From Humidesulfovibrio sp. (GTDB lineage Bacteria; Desulfobacterota; Desulfovibrionia; Desulfovibrionales; Desulfovibrionaceae): a DNA stretch of 56,806 nucleotides. The stretch spans positions 1-56,806 of the forward strand of contig NZ_JAUYFU010000024.1 in assembly GCF_030689645.1 (NCBI RefSeq). Reading direction: 5' to 3'. The notes under the pieces were generated by a model, which saw nothing but the letters and a program-made list of their open reading frames with translations, ran no database searches and had not been told where the DNA came from. This document shows, piece after piece, positions 42,943 through 56,806 of this stretch (the first letter of the stretch is position 1; every line of letters begins with the position of its first letter). The position numbers and the translations under genes were made by a program.

Positions 42943-43203
42943 ATGGCTAAAAATACAGCGAAAGGCTCCAGCGGCCAGCAAGGCAACGAAACGCCCGAAC
43001 CATCGGGCGTCTCAGCCAAGGCCCAGGAACTCAAGGTCTTCTTCGAGGAAGCCCAGGTTGAACTTAAAAAGATCACCTGGCCCACTCGCAAGGAGACTGT
43101 TGCTACCTGTGCGGCGGTGATGATCCTTGTTGCGGTCATGTCGCTGTTCCTGGGCGTCATCGATCTTGGCTTGTCCAAGGTCGTTGAAGCTGTGCTGTCC
43201 TAA
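42943..43203 (+). CDS. secE: preprotein translocase subunit SecE
   Basis: An 86-residue, single-span SecE of the short bacterial type. The family signature is FFEEAQVELKKITWPTRKET, an amphipathic helix on the cytoplasmic face, followed by one membrane helix (AAVMILVAVMSLFLGVIDLGL). It stabilises SecY in the export channel. The ATG at 42943 follows GGGGAG by 5 bases; an in-frame ATG at 42931 is just within that site and less likely. The N-terminal 30 residues are polar and variable. Its order before nusG is conserved. Confidence 0.95.
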   Translation: MAKNTAKGSSGQQGNETPEPSGVSAKAQELKVFFEEAQVELKKITWPTRKETVATCAAVMILVAVMSLFLGVIDLGLSKVVEAVLS

Positions 43204-43224
43204 ATCCCTGGCAGGTGAGCGCAA

Positions 43225-43785
43225 GTGAATGAAGATAGCGCCGTTGGCGGGGAAAAGCCGGCCCGCTGGTATATCGTCCACACGTACTCGGGATTCGAGC
43301 AGCGTGTACAGCAGACCATCACCGAGATGATGCGCACAGGCCAAGATCATGGCCAGGTGCTCGAAGTCGTGGTGCCCACTGAAAAAGTGGTGGAAATGGT
43401 CAAGGGCGAGCGCCGGACAAGCACCCGGAAGTTTTATCCGGGCTATGTGATGGTGAAGATGATGCTTACGGACGATTCGTGGCATCTGATTCAGTCCATC
43501 CCACGCGTTACGGGATTCGTGGGCGGTAAAAATCGTCCCACCCCAATGCGCGACAGCGAAGCCCAGACCATTCTCTCCATGATGGAGAGCAGGCAGGAAC
43601 AGCCCCGTCCCAAGTTCCACTTCGAGCGTGGTGACGAGGTGCGGGTAATCGACGGCCCCTTCAGCGGGTTTAACGGCGTCGTCGAAGACGTGAATTATGA
43701 CAAGGGTAAGCTCCGCGTGGCTGTCTCCATTTTCGGGCGTCAAACCCCGGTGGAGCTCGACTTCGTCCAGGTGACGAAGGGCTAG
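43225..43785 (+). CDS. nusG: transcription termination/antitermination factor NusG
   Basis: A 186-residue protein that binds RNA polymerase and couples it to Rho or to the ribosome (S10). The NGN domain begins [19 protein letters not shown], with [20 protein letters not shown] and [13 protein letters not shown]. The C-terminal KOW domain is [33 protein letters not shown]. It starts with GTG, with AGGTGAG about 8 bases upstream. The length is the normal one. It leads the ribosomal-protein rpl genes. Confidence 0.96.
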   Translation: MNEDSAVGGEKPARWYIVHTYSGFEQRVQQTITEMMRTGQDHGQVLEVVVPTEKVVEMVKGERRTSTRKFYPGYVMVKMMLTDDSWHLIQSIPRVTGFVGGKNRPTPMRDSEAQTILSMMESRQEQPRPKFHFERGDEVRVIDGPFSGFNGVVEDVNYDKGKLRVAVSIFGRQTPVELDFVQVTKG

Positions 43786-43834
43786 ACGGACCCTTGACCG
43801 ACTGCGGCGGGAAACCGCTTGCGAGGATATACAC

Positions 43835-44260
43835 ATGGCCAAGAAAATCACAGGCAAAGTCAAGCTGCAGATTCCTGCCGGCGTGGCCAACCCGTCCCCT
43901 CCGGTGGGACCGGCCTTGGGCCAGCATGGCGTCAACATCATGGAGTTCTGCAAGGCCTTCAATGCGAAGACCCAGGACCAGAAGGGCATGATCATCCCGG
44001 TGATCATCACCGTTTATGCTGACCGCACCTTCTCCTTTATCACCAAGACCCCGCCCGCTCCGGTCCTGCTGCTCAAAGCCGCCAAGATCGAGAAGGGCTC
44101 CGGCGAACCCAACAAGACCAAGGTCGGCTCCGTGACCATGGCCCAGATTGAGGAAATCGCCAAGCTGAAGACCCCGGATCTTACGGCCAAGTCCCTTGAG
44201 GCCGCAATGAACTGCGTCATCGGCACCGCCCGCAGCATGGGCCTTGAAGTCAAAGGGTAG
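43835..44260 (+). CDS. rplK: 50S ribosomal protein L11
   Basis: A 141-residue protein at the base of the GTPase-associated stalk. The N-terminal domain starts [15 protein letters not shown] and includes [22 protein letters not shown], the proline-rich thiopeptide contact. The C-terminal RNA-binding domain ends [15 protein letters not shown]. It starts with ATG 43835, with GAGGATA upstream. It precedes rplA by 12 bases, the universal L11-L1 pair, whose translation is usually under L1 feedback. Confidence 0.97.
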   Translation: MAKKITGKVKLQIPAGVANPSPPVGPALGQHGVNIMEFCKAFNAKTQDQKGMIIPVIITVYADRTFSFITKTPPAPVLLLKAAKIEKGSGEPNKTKVGSVTMAQIEEIAKLKTPDLTAKSLEAAMNCVIGTARSMGLEVKG

Positions 44261-44272
44261 CGAGGATACGTC

Positions 44273-44980
44273 ATGCCGAAACACGGAAAAAACTACAACA
44301 AGGCCTCCGAAGGCTTTGATGCGACACAGCGTTTCGCTGTGGCCGATGCGGTGAAGCTGGCTGTAGAGAGCTCCTTCGCCAAGTTCGACGAGACCGTCGA
44401 TGTGGCCATCAACCTGGGCGTTGATCCCAAGTACTCCGATCAGATGGTGCGCGGCGCCGTGCCCCTGCCGAACGGCCTGGGCAAGACCATCCGCGTCATC
44501 GTGTTCTGCAAGACCGACAAGGAAGCCGAGGCCCGCGAGGCCGGAGCCGACGAGTGCGGCAGCGATGAGCTGGTCGAGAAGATTAAGGGCGGCTGGCTGG
44601 ACTTCGACTCCGCCATCGCCACCCCGGACATGATGGCCAAGGTCGGTCAGATCGGCCGCATGCTCGGCCCCCGCGGCCTGATGCCCAATGCCAAGACCGG
44701 CACCGTCACCTTCAACGTCGGCGACGCCGTGCGTGAAGTCAAGGCTGGCCGCGTGGAGTTCAAGGTCGACAAGGCGGGCATCCTGCACGCCCCCATCGGC
44801 AAGAAGTCCTTTGGCCCTGAGAAGCTTTGCGAAAACTTGAGCGCCCTGCTTGAGGCTGTGAACAGGCTGAAGCCGTCCACCGCCAAGGGCACGTACCTGA
44901 AGGCCATGGCCGTGGCTACCACCATGGGCCCCGGCATTAAGGTCGACACTTTGTCCATCCGGAAGTTTCTGGAAGGCTAA
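44273..44980 (+). CDS. rplA: 50S ribosomal protein L1
   Basis: A 235-residue protein of the mobile L1 stalk that helps release tRNA from the E site and acts as translational repressor of its own operon in E. coli. Typical stretches are [30 protein letters not shown]-like [36 protein letters not shown] and [19 protein letters not shown]. The sequence is complete. GAGGATACGTC precedes the ATG, which begins 12 bases after rplK. A GGCGG/CCGCC hairpin (44991-45005) lies just after the stop. Confidence 0.97.
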   Translation: MPKHGKNYNKASEGFDATQRFAVADAVKLAVESSFAKFDETVDVAINLGVDPKYSDQMVRGAVPLPNGLGKTIRVIVFCKTDKEAEAREAGADECGSDELVEKIKGGWLDFDSAIATPDMMAKVGQIGRMLGPRGLMPNAKTGTVTFNVGDAVREVKAGRVEFKVDKAGILHAPIGKKSFGPEKLCENLSALLEAVNRLKPSTAKGTYLKAMAVATTMGPGIKVDTLSIRKFLEG

Positions 44981-45050
44981 AACTGGTGCGGGCGGAATGG
45001 CCGCCTTCGCTGGATTGCATAGATAGCACGGGAAGTTTAAGTCGAAGAAA

Positions 45051-45085
45051 GCAGGTGGGCCTCAGGGTCCTTAATAACGCCTGCC
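45051..45085 (+). promoter_or_regulatory. L10-leader-like RNA structure before rplJ
   Basis: GCAGGT (45051-45056) and GCCTGC (45079-45084) close an outer stem and GGGCC/GGTCC (45058-45062 and 45066-45070) an inner one. An asymmetric internal loop, TTAATAAC, lies on the 3' side only, resembling the kink-turn of L10 leaders, to which L10-L12 binds for feedback. A GGCGG-CCGCC hairpin precedes it at 44991-45005. Confidence 0.55.
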
Positions 45086-45134
45086 GAGACGGACTTTGCT
45101 TTCCGGGCCAATGAACGACGAGGAGCGAGACACG

Positions 45135-45692
45135 GTGAATAGGCACGAAAAAGCCCAGATCATCGAGCAGCTGCACGAAAAGGCTGCACGGGCGAACATC
45201 GCCGTCGTCACCGACTTCAAGGGCATGGGAGTGGAGGAGATGACTCTTCTGCGCGCCAAGCTCCGCGAAGCCGGAGTCGATTACCAAGTCGTCAAGAATA
45301 CCCTGGCCCGGTTGGCGCTCAAAGAGACGTCCCACGACGTCCTCAATGATCGTCTGAAAGAAAACTGCGCGGTTGCTTTGGGCTACGATGATCCAGTAGC
45401 CCTGGCCAAGGCTCTGTCCGAGTTCGTCAAGGGGAGCAAGAAGCTCTCCCTGCGTTACGGCAGCCTTGAAGGGAAGTTCCTTGACGAGGAGGGCGTGAAG
45501 CAGCTTGCAATGCTGCCCAGCAAGCCCGAACTTCTGGCCAAGTTGCTCGGCACCATGAATGCGGTGCCCACCAACTTCGTCAACGTGTTCGCGGCTGTGC
45601 TCCGCAATTTCCTGTATGCCTTGAATGCTATCAAGGAACAGAAGGAAGGCGGCGCCGCACCTGAGGCCACTGAGGCCCCTGAGGCCCTTTAA
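45135..45692 (+). CDS. rplJ: 50S ribosomal protein L10
   Basis: A 185-residue protein that anchors the L7/L12 stalk to 23S rRNA. The opening [20 protein letters not shown] and [22 protein letters not shown], then [13 protein letters not shown], are family hallmarks. The C-terminal helix ([24 protein letters not shown]) binds L12 dimers. I take GTG 45135 as start because GAGGAG lies about 12 bases before it and the protein then begins like other L10s; ATG 45111 is possible. The tail is Ala/Glu/Pro-rich. It is under the leader structure upstream. Confidence 0.93.
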   Translation: MNRHEKAQIIEQLHEKAARANIAVVTDFKGMGVEEMTLLRAKLREAGVDYQVVKNTLARLALKETSHDVLNDRLKENCAVALGYDDPVALAKALSEFVKGSKKLSLRYGSLEGKFLDEEGVKQLAMLPSKPELLAKLLGTMNAVPTNFVNVFAAVLRNFLYALNAIKEQKEGGAAPEATEAPEAL

Positions 45693-45739
45693 ACCCCAGT
45701 CAACTTTAAGCAAACGATACTTTCCAGGAGGAATATATC

Positions 45740-46120
45740 ATGTCCGTGACCAAAGAGCAGGTTGTTGAGTTCATCTCCAGCATGACCGTTCTCGATCTGG
45801 CTGACTTCATCAAGGAGCTTGAGGAGAAGTTCGGCGTATCTGCCGCCGCTCCCATGGCTGCCTTCGCCCCGGCCGCTGCCGCTGCCCCGGCTGAAGCCGC
45901 TGAAGAGAAGACCGAGTTCGACGTCATCCTGAAGGAAGCCGGCGCCAACAAGATCGGCGTCATCAAGGTTGTCCGCGCCCTCACCGGCCTGGGCCTGAAG
46001 GAAGCCAAGGACAAGGTTGACGGCGCTCCTCAGACCATCAAGGAAGCCGTGAGCAAGGCTGACGCCGAAGACGCCAGGAAGCAGCTTGCCGAAGCCGGCG
46101 CCGTCGTCGAGGTCAAGTAG
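45740..46120 (+). CDS. rplL: 50S ribosomal protein L7/L12
   Basis: A 126-residue stalk protein that recruits elongation factors. The N-terminal dimer domain begins [32 protein letters not shown], the hinge is Ala/Pro-rich ([18 protein letters not shown]), and the C-terminal factor-binding domain includes [21 protein letters not shown] and [20 protein letters not shown] lies about 8 bases before the ATG. It is followed by a strong hairpin, where readthrough into rpoBC is probably reduced. Confidence 0.97.
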   Translation: MSVTKEQVVEFISSMTVLDLADFIKELEEKFGVSAAAPMAAFAPAAAAAPAEAAEEKTEFDVILKEAGANKIGVIKVVRALTGLGLKEAKDKVDGAPQTIKEAVSKADAEDARKQLAEAGAVVEVK

Positions 46121-46149
46121 CTTTTTGCTCAGACTTTGAGATATACCGG

Positions 46150-46201
46150 GCGAAGGACGCATTCCCACCGGGATGCGTCCTTCGCTCCGTCTCTCTTTTT
46201 T
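46150..46201 (+). terminator. attenuator hairpin between rplL and rpoB
   Basis: GCGAAGGACGCAT (46150-46162) and ATGCGTCCTTCGC (46173-46185) form a perfect 13-bp stem with a 10-base loop. A T-run (46196-46201) lies 10 bases beyond. It is probably a partial terminator that sets the ratio of ribosomal protein to polymerase. Confidence 0.75.
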
Positions 46202-46396
46202 CTGGAGCCCGCTGCCGCCATTGGCGGTGCGGGTTGACCTGCGCCGGAAGGCCGGAATGCAGGATGAGCCGCTGCCGTAATAGCGCGATCTATAATAAGA
46301 ATTTTTCCCACCCCCCTGCGGAGATCTAATTCCATTTGGGGACTACAAGACGTGACGCAACGTGACCCGCTTTTTTTGGACCGGGACCAGATATTT

Positions 46397-46431
46397 GCCC
46401 AAAGGCGCAGTGCGCCTGGGCTTTTCCTTTT
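46397..46431 (+). terminator. second hairpin with T-rich tail before rpoB
   Basis: GCCC-AA-AGGCGC (46397-46408) pairs with GCGCCT-GGGC (46412-46421), loop AGT, followed by TTTTCCTTTTC. It lies about 40 bases before rpoB. A TATAAT at 46291-46296, without a good -35, lies upstream, so an internal promoter plus attenuator is possible. Confidence 0.5.
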
Positions 46432-46468
46432 CCCGTGAACACAAACCGTCTCGCTCGATGAGGTGATA

Positions 46469-49400
46469 ATGGCCCAACTCACGAAACATTTCGGTAAGAT
46501 CGCCAACAGCCTGCCAATCCCGCACCTGCTGGAACTCCAGGTGGATTCCTACCTGAAATTCCTGCAACGCGACGAACCGCCGGCCAGCCGTGCCGATCTC
46601 GGCCTCGAAGCTGTGTTCCGCTCCGTTTTTCCCATCGAGGACTTTAACCGCACCGCAAGCCTGGAGTATGTCAGCTACATCATCCAGGACCCGAAGTATG
46701 ACGAGGACGAGTGCCTGGCCAAGGGCCTGACGTACGAAACCCCCTTGCGCCTCATTGTGCGCCTGGTGGTCTTTGACGTTGACGAGGAATCCGGCGCCCG
46801 CACCATCCGCGACATCAAGGAACAGGACATCTATTTCGGCACGCTGCCGCTGATGACCGACAAGGGCACCTTCATCATCAACGGCACAGAGCGTGTCATC
46901 GTCAACCAGTTGCAGCGCTCGCCCGGCATCATCTTCGAGCATGACTCGGGCAAGACGCACTCCAGCCGCAAGGTGCTGTACTCCTGCCGCATCATCCCCA
47001 TGCGCGGCTCCTGGTTGGACTTTGACTTCGACCACAAGGACATCCTGTATGTCCGCATCGACCGTCGCCGGAAAATGCCCGCCACCATCCTGTTCAAGGC
47101 CATGGGCATGACCAAGACGGACATTCTGGACTACTTCTACGACCATGAAGAATATATATTCAATGGCGAGCGCGTGCTGCGCAAGATGCGCGAGGACCAG
47201 TACCGGAAGGAAGACGCCTACGTTGACGTTGTGCTTTCCGACGGCAAGGTTCTGGTCAAGAAGAGCCGCCCCATCACCAAGGGGTCCTGGCGCAAGATGA
47301 TTAAGGACGGCCAGAGCGCCATAGAAGTCGCCCCGGAATCCCTCATCGGCCAGTATCTGGCCCACGACATCGTGGACCTGAACACCGGTGAAGTGGTCGC
47401 CGAGGCTGCGCAGGAGATCTCCGCCGACCTCATCGAGCGCATCCGCTCCCAGGACGTGCAGGAGATCAGCGTGCTGTTCACCCGCGGCATGGACGTTTCC
47501 TCCTCCATGCGCGACACCCTGGCCGCTGACAAGACCACGGACATCGCCAGCGCGCAGATCGAGATCTACCGCCGCCTGCGTCCGAGCTCGCCGCCCACGG
47601 CCGAGATCGCTTCAAGCTTCTTCGAGAACCTGTTCCGCAGCGCGGACTACTACGACCTGTCCACCGTGGGCCGCTACAAGCTGAACACCCGCATGGACAT
47701 CAACGAGTCCCTGGAGCTGCGCACCCTGACCAATGAGGACATCCTCAAGGCCGTCAAGGTCCTGGTGAAGCTCAAGGACTCCCATGGTCCCGCCGACGAC
47801 ATCGACCACTTGGGCAACCGCCGCGTGCGCCCGGTGGGCGAGCTGGTGGAAAACCAGTACCGCATCGGCCTCGTCCGCATGGAGCGCGCCATCAAGGAGC
47901 GCATGAGCTTGCAGGAAGTGTCCACGCTCATGCCTCATGACCTCATCAATCCCAAGCCCGTGGCCGCAGTGCTGAAGGAGTTCTTCGGAACATCCCAGCT
48001 CTCGCAGTTCATGGACCAGACCAACGCCCTGTCCGAAGTGACGCACAAGCGCCGCCTCTCGGCTCTGGGACCCGGCGGCCTGACCCGCGAGCGCGCGGGC
48101 TTCGAGGTGCGCGACGTGCACACCTCGCACTATGGCCGCATCTGCCCCATTGAGACTCCTGAAGGACCGAACATCGGCCTGATCGTGTCGCTCACCACTT
48201 ACGCCCGAGTCAACGACTACGGCTTCATCGAGACCCCATTCCGCGTGGTCAAGGATACCGCCGCCGGCGACGAGATCGTGTGGATGGACGCCAGCCGCGA
48301 AGCGGGCGAAGCCGTGGCCCAGGCCAGCCTTCCCCTGGACGCGGAGAACAAGATCATCCCGGCTCTGGTGCAGGCGCGCCAGGCTGGCGACCCCAACTTC
48401 GTGCCCAAGGAGCAGGTCACGCTCATGGACATCAGTCCGAGCCAGATCGTGTCCATCTCTGCGGCGCTTATTCCCTTCCTGGAGCATGACGACGCCAACC
48501 GCGCACTCATGGGCTCCAACATGCAGCGTCAGGCGGTGCCCCTGCTCAAGTGCGACGTGCCCCTGGTTGGCACCGGCATGGAAGGCGTGGTCGCCCGCGA
48601 CTCCGGCGCGTGCATCCTTGCCCGCGCCGACGGCGTGGTTCACTTCGTCGACGCCGAGCGCCTCATCGTCAACTATGAGGACGCCGAGGCGCCCAATACC
48701 GGCGGCGCGGTTCACTATGAGCTGCAGAAGTGGCACAAGTCGAACCAGAACTCCTGCTTCGGCCAGCGCCCCTGCGTTCAGGTGGGCCAGAAGGTCAAGA
48801 AGGGCGATGTCATGGCCGACGGCCCTGGCATCCGCGACGGTGAGCTTGCCCTGGGCAAGAACCTGCTCGTGGCCTTCACCCCCTGGTGCGGTTACAACTT
48901 CGAAGACTCCATCCTCATCAGCGAACGCGTGGTGAAGGAGGACGTCTACACCTCCGTGCACATCGAGGAGTTCGAGGTTGTCGCCCGCGACACCAAGCTC
49001 GGACCCGAAGAGATCACCCGCGACATCCCGAACGTGAGCGAGGAGATGCTGCGCAACCTTGACGACTGCGGCATCATCCGCCTGGGCGCCAAGGTCATGC
49101 CCGACGACATCCTCGTGGGCAAGATCACCCCCAAGGGCGAGACCCAGCTCACGCCTGAAGAAAAACTGCTGCGCGCCATCTTTGGCGACAAGGCGCGCGA
49201 TGTAAAGAATACGTCCCTCAAAGTGCCGCCCGGAATCGAGGGCACTGTCGTTGACGTGAAGGTCTTCAACCGCCGCTCCGGCGAGAAGGATGACCGCACC
49301 CACGCCATTGAGCAGGCCGCGCTTTCCGACTTCGACATGAAGGAAATGAAGCACGTGGCCGCTCTGACGGACAACGTCCGCGAACGCGTGTGGGCCGTGG

Positions 49401-50569
49401 CTGAGAATAAGCAGGTCTCCCAGTCCGTCATGGGCAAGAAGAAGGGCGAGGTGCTCATCGACGCCGATCGTCCGTTTACCCGCGAGGTTCTGGACGAGCT
49501 TCCGCTCAAGAAGCTGTCCGGGCTCTTCTCCTCCAAGGACGTGAACGATTCGATCCGCAGCATCCTGAACGACTACGACCGCCAGATCAAGTTCATCAAG
49601 GCCGTCTACGACAACAAGCGCGAGAAGGTCACCGAGGGCGACGATCTGCCTCCTGGCGTCATCAAGATGGTCAAGGTCTATGTCGCCGTGAAGCGCAAGC
49701 TCTCCGTGGGCGACAAGATGGCTGGCCGTCACGGCAACAAGGGCGTCGTGTCCTGCATCCTGCCCGAGGAGGACATGCCCTTCTTCGCCGACGGCACCCC
49801 CATGGACATCGTGCTGAACCCGCTGGGCGTGCCTTCGCGCATGAACATCGGCCAGATCATGGAGACCCACCTCGGTTGGGCAGCCCGCGAGCTGGGCGCT
49901 CAGATCGCCAATATGGTGGAGTCCGGCGAGGCCATGGTTCAGGTCCGCAAGGATATGAACGCCGTGTTCGGCTCCAAGGAAATCGAATCACTCATCGCCA
50001 GCCTGGACGACGAGGAACTGAAGAAACTTGCCAAAACCGTGCGCCACGGCATCATCACCAAGACTCCGGTGTTCGACGGCGCGGACGAGTCCGAGATCTG
50101 GGGCTGGCTGCAGCACGCCGGCCTGCCCGACGACGGCAAGATCACCCTGTACGACGGACGTTCGGGCGAACCCTTCCACAACCGGGTCACCGTGGGCGTC
50201 ATGTACATGCTGAAGCTTCACCACTTGGTTGACGAAAAGATCCACGCGCGTTCCACGGGCCCATACTCCCTGGTGACGCAGCAGCCTCTGGGCGGCAAGG
50301 CCCAGTTCGGCGGCCAGCGTCTCGGCGAAATGGAAGTCTGGGCGCTAGAGGCTTACGGCGCAGCTTACCTGTTGCAGGAATTCCTCACGGTCAAGAGCGA
50401 CGACGTTGCCGGCCGTGTGAAAATGTACGAAAAGATCGTCAAGGGCGACAACTTCCTGGAGGCCGGCCTGCCCGAGTCCTTCAACGTGCTCATCAAGGAG
50501 TTGATGTCCCTGGGCCTGGATGTGAACCTGATCCAGGACGAGAAGAAAAAGCCCATCAGACGGCAGTAG
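46469..50569 (+). CDS. rpoB: DNA-directed RNA polymerase subunit beta
   Basis: A 1366-residue polymerase subunit. The N-terminus [24 protein letters not shown], the fork and rifampicin region ([32 protein letters not shown] near residue 510), [21 protein letters not shown]-like [37 protein letters not shown] and the C-terminal [24 protein letters not shown] are all present. The rifampicin-site residues look like the sensitive type by inspection. The ATG at 46469 has GAGGTGAT upstream; an in-frame GTG at 46463 is within the site. It is followed by rpoC after 96 bases. Confidence 0.97.
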   Translation: MAQLTKHFGKIANSLPIPHLLELQVDSYLKFLQRDEPPASRADLGLEAVFRSVFPIEDFNRTASLEYVSYIIQDPKYDEDECLAKGLTYETPLRLIVRLVVFDVDEESGARTIRDIKEQDIYFGTLPLMTDKGTFIINGTERVIVNQLQRSPGIIFEHDSGKTHSSRKVLYSCRIIPMRGSWLDFDFDHKDILYVRIDRRRKMPATILFKAMGMTKTDILDYFYDHEEYIFNGERVLRKMREDQYRKEDAYVDVVLSDGKVLVKKSRPITKGSWRKMIKDGQSAIEVAPESLIGQYLAHDIVDLNTGEVVAEAAQEISADLIERIRSQDVQEISVLFTRGMDVSSSMRDTLAADKTTDIASAQIEIYRRLRPSSPPTAEIASSFFENLFRSADYYDLSTVGRYKLNTRMDINESLELRTLTNEDILKAVKVLVKLKDSHGPADDIDHLGNRRVRPVGELVENQYRIGLVRMERAIKERMSLQEVSTLMPHDLINPKPVAAVLKEFFGTSQLSQFMDQTNALSEVTHKRRLSALGPGGLTRERAGFEVRDVHTSHYGRICPIETPEGPNIGLIVSLTTYARVNDYGFIETPFRVVKDTAAGDEIVWMDASREAGEAVAQASLPLDAENKIIPALVQARQAGDPNFVPKEQVTLMDISPSQIVSISAALIPFLEHDDANRALMGSNMQRQAVPLLKCDVPLVGTGMEGVVARDSGACILARADGVVHFVDAERLIVNYEDAEAPNTGGAVHYELQKWHKSNQNSCFGQRPCVQVGQKVKKGDVMADGPGIRDGELALGKNLLVAFTPWCGYNFEDSILISERVVKEDVYTSVHIEEFEVVARDTKLGPEEITRDIPNVSEEMLRNLDDCGIIRLGAKVMPDDILVGKITPKGETQLTPEEKLLRAIFGDKARDVKNTSLKVPPGIEGTVVDVKVFNRRSGEKDDRTHAIEQAALSDFDMKEMKHVAALTDNVRERVWAVAENKQVSQSVMGKKKGEVLIDADRPFTREVLDELPLKKLSGLFSSKDVNDSIRSILNDYDRQIKFIKAVYDNKREKVTEGDDLPPGVIKMVKVYVAVKRKLSVGDKMAGRHGNKGVVSCILPEEDMPFFADGTPMDIVLNPLGVPSRMNIGQIMETHLGWAARELGAQIANMVESGEAMVQVRKDMNAVFGSKEIESLIASLDDEELKKLAKTVRHGIITKTPVFDGADESEIWGWLQHAGLPDDGKITLYDGRSGEPFHNRVTVGVMYMLKLHHLVDEKIHARSTGPYSLVTQQPLGGKAQFGGQRLGEMEVWALEAYGAAYLLQEFLTVKSDDVAGRVKMYEKIVKGDNFLEAGLPESFNVLIKELMSLGLDVNLIQDEKKKPIRRQ

Positions 50570-50573
50570 GGCA

Positions 50574-50631
50574 GGGGGGCTATCCCCCCAGCCCCCTGAC
50601 CGAGTGGTGGGTCGGTCCGGACTTCCGGACC
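50574..50631 (+). promoter_or_regulatory. two hairpins in the rpoB-rpoC gap
   Basis: GGGGGG-CTAT-CCCCCC (50574-50589) and GGTCCGG-ACTT-CCGGACC (50614-50631). There is no T-tract, so these are likelier mRNA processing or stability elements than terminators. Confidence 0.5.
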
Positions 50632-50665
50632 AACAAGGGAACTGTCAAACTTACGAGGGAACTTC

Positions 50666-54823
<4,158 letters not shown>

Positions 54824-54854
54824 TCATGCCGCTTCGGCGGCGAAAACACATACG

Positions 54855-54885
54855 GGGCGGGGCCTGCACGGGTTCCCGCCCATTT
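54855..54885 (+). terminator. terminator after rpoC
   Basis: GGGCGGG (54855-54861) and CCCGCCC (54875-54881) with a 13-base loop, followed by ATTTTC. It lies 32 bases after the rpoC stop. Confidence 0.65.
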
Positions 54886-54914
54886 TCCCCTTGATCGGGG
54901 GAGTGGTGAGGGGC

Positions 54915-54943
54915 TTGACATCAGGCCGCTTCCGGCATAAGAG
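54915..54943 (+). promoter_or_regulatory. sigma-70 promoter of rpsL-rpsG-fusA
   Basis: TTGACA (54915-54920, perfect), a 17-base spacer, TAAGAG (54938-54943). It lies between the rpoC terminator and rpsL, about 40 bases before the start codon. Confidence 0.65.
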
Positions 54944-54985
54944 CGGTCCTCTTGCATTGTATTTAAGCAATTTCTCGGAGGGTTC

Positions 54986-55850
<865 letters not shown>

Positions 55851-55867
55851 TCACGGAGAGAGCACAC

Positions 55868-56806
55868 GTGTCCAAAGTCGTCCCAAGCGAGAGACAGCGC
55901 AACATCGGCATCATGGCCCACATTGATGCCGGTAAGACCACTACCACTGAGCGCATCCTCTATTATACCGGCGTGTCCCACAAGATCGGCGAAGTCCATG
56001 ACGGCAACGCCACCATGGACTGGATGGTGCAGGAGCAAGAGCGCGGCATCACCATCACCAGCGCGGCGACCACGTGCTTCTGGCGCGATCACCGCATCAA
56101 CATCATCGATACCCCGGGTCACGTCGACTTCACCATGGAAGTGGAGCGCTCCCTGCGTGTGCTCGACGGCGCCGTGGCTGTGTTCGACGCCGTTGCCGGC
56201 GTTGAGCCCCAGTCTGAAACGGTGTGGCGTCAGGCCGACCGTTACAACGTCCCGCGCATCGCCTTCGTGAACAAGATGGACCGTGTCGGCGCGGATTATT
56301 TCCGTTGCGTCGACATGATCAAGACCCGCCTGGGCGCAAAACCCGTGCCCCTGCACATCCCCATCGGTTCCGAAGACACCTATAACGGCATGGTGGACCT
56401 GGTGCGCGGAAACGCCATCGTGTACACCGGCGCTCCGTCCGACAAGGGCATCGCCTTTGATATCGTCGAAGTGCCAGCCGACCTGAAAGACAAGTACGAC
56501 GAGCTCCGCAAGGTCATGCTCGAGGCTGTGGTCGAAGAAGACGAAGCCCTGATGGAGAAGTATCTCAACGGTGAGGAACTCACCGAGGACGAGATCATCC
56601 TGGGCATCCGCAAGGCCACCATCGCCATGAAGATCTGCCCCGTGCTGTGCGGAACCGCGTTCCGCAACAAGGGCGTTCAGTCCCTGCTCGACGCCGTCAT
56701 CGACTACATGCCTTCCCCGCTGGACATTCCGGCCATGGTCGGCATCAGCCCCGATAATGAAGAAGAGAAGATCGAGTGCCCCTGCGACGACACCAAGCCG
56801 CTTGCT
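55868..56806 (+). CDS. fusA: translation elongation factor G, 5' part (cut by window end)
   Basis: The first 313 codons of EF-G, which drives ribosome translocation. It starts with GTG 55868, with CGGAGAG 8 bases upstream. The GTPase motifs are visible: [19 protein letters not shown] (P loop), [13 protein letters not shown] (switch 1), DTPGHVDF (switch 2) and FVNKMDR (G4). The reading frame is open to the last base, and the usual protein is about 690 residues, so over half lies outside. It closes the rpsL-rpsG-fusA operon. Confidence 0.95.
   Translation, partial: MSKVVPSERQRNIGIMAHIDAGKTTTTERILYYTGVSHKIGEVHDGNATMDWMVQEQERGITITSAATTCFWRDHRINIIDTPGHVDFTMEVERSLRVLDGAVAVFDAVAGVEPQSETVWRQADRYNVPRIAFVNKMDRVGADYFRCVDMIKTRLGAKPVPLHIPIGSEDTYNGMVDLVRGNAIVYTGAPSDKGIAFDIVEVPADLKDKYDELRKVMLEAVVEEDEALMEKYLNGEELTEDEIILGIRKATIAMKICPVLCGTAFRNKGVQSLLDAVIDYMPSPLDIPAMVGISPDNEEEKIECPCDDTKPLA

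Overview
The window looks like a high-GC chromosome of a Desulfovibrio-type bacterium (Desulfobacterota, formerly Deltaproteobacteria). The evidence is the tRNA-tuf-rpmG-tRNA-secE-nusG-rpl-rpoBC-rpsLG-fusA order, a Desulfovibrio-like L33, HypF (hydrogenase maturation), an ActP/DUF485/DUF294 acetate module, CheV and a GGDEF protein. No species is assigned.

Positions 1 to about 10.5 kb form an accessory block. It holds three unrecognised genes, one of them a membrane-anchored Ser/Asp-rich repeat protein, and two restriction-modification units on the minus strand. One unit is a single-chain MmeI-like enzyme. The other is a long N6-adenine methyltransferase overlapped by a small gene with a PD-(D/E)xK-like motif. 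The block ends exactly at a tRNA-Leu(UAA) gene cut off after its anticodon stem, next to a set of nested inverted repeats. This looks like the scar of an integration event; no integrase is in the window, so the other end would lie to the left.

From 10.6 to 31 kb the content is core but loosely grouped. It includes a YcaO-domain protein, a diguanylate cyclase, acetate uptake with a CBS/nucleotidyltransferase partner, a family-9 glycosyltransferase followed by two small helical genes (possibly flagellar), and a DUF362 protein. It also includes hypF and an RlmI-like methyltransferase, a TusA-like protein, a polyferredoxin, RdgC encoded as two adjacent genes, a GDSL esterase and a CgeB-like protein.

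From 31 to 41 kb lie rlmE, yebC-ruvC-ruvA-ruvB, tatA, a soluble MgtE-type regulatory protein beside an NRAMP-family transporter with non-canonical metal-site motifs and a probably frameshifted tail, then cheV, ispH and a tRNA-dihydrouridine synthase.

From 40.9 kb to the end is the translation/transcription superoperon: tRNA-Thr, Tyr, Gly, Thr, tuf, rpmG, tRNA-Trp, secE, nusG, rplK, rplA, rplJ, rplL, rpoB, rpoC, rpsL, rpsG and the 5' part of fusA. An L10-leader-like structure precedes rplJ, two hairpins lie before rpoB, and a terminator followed by a promoter lies between rpoC and rpsL.
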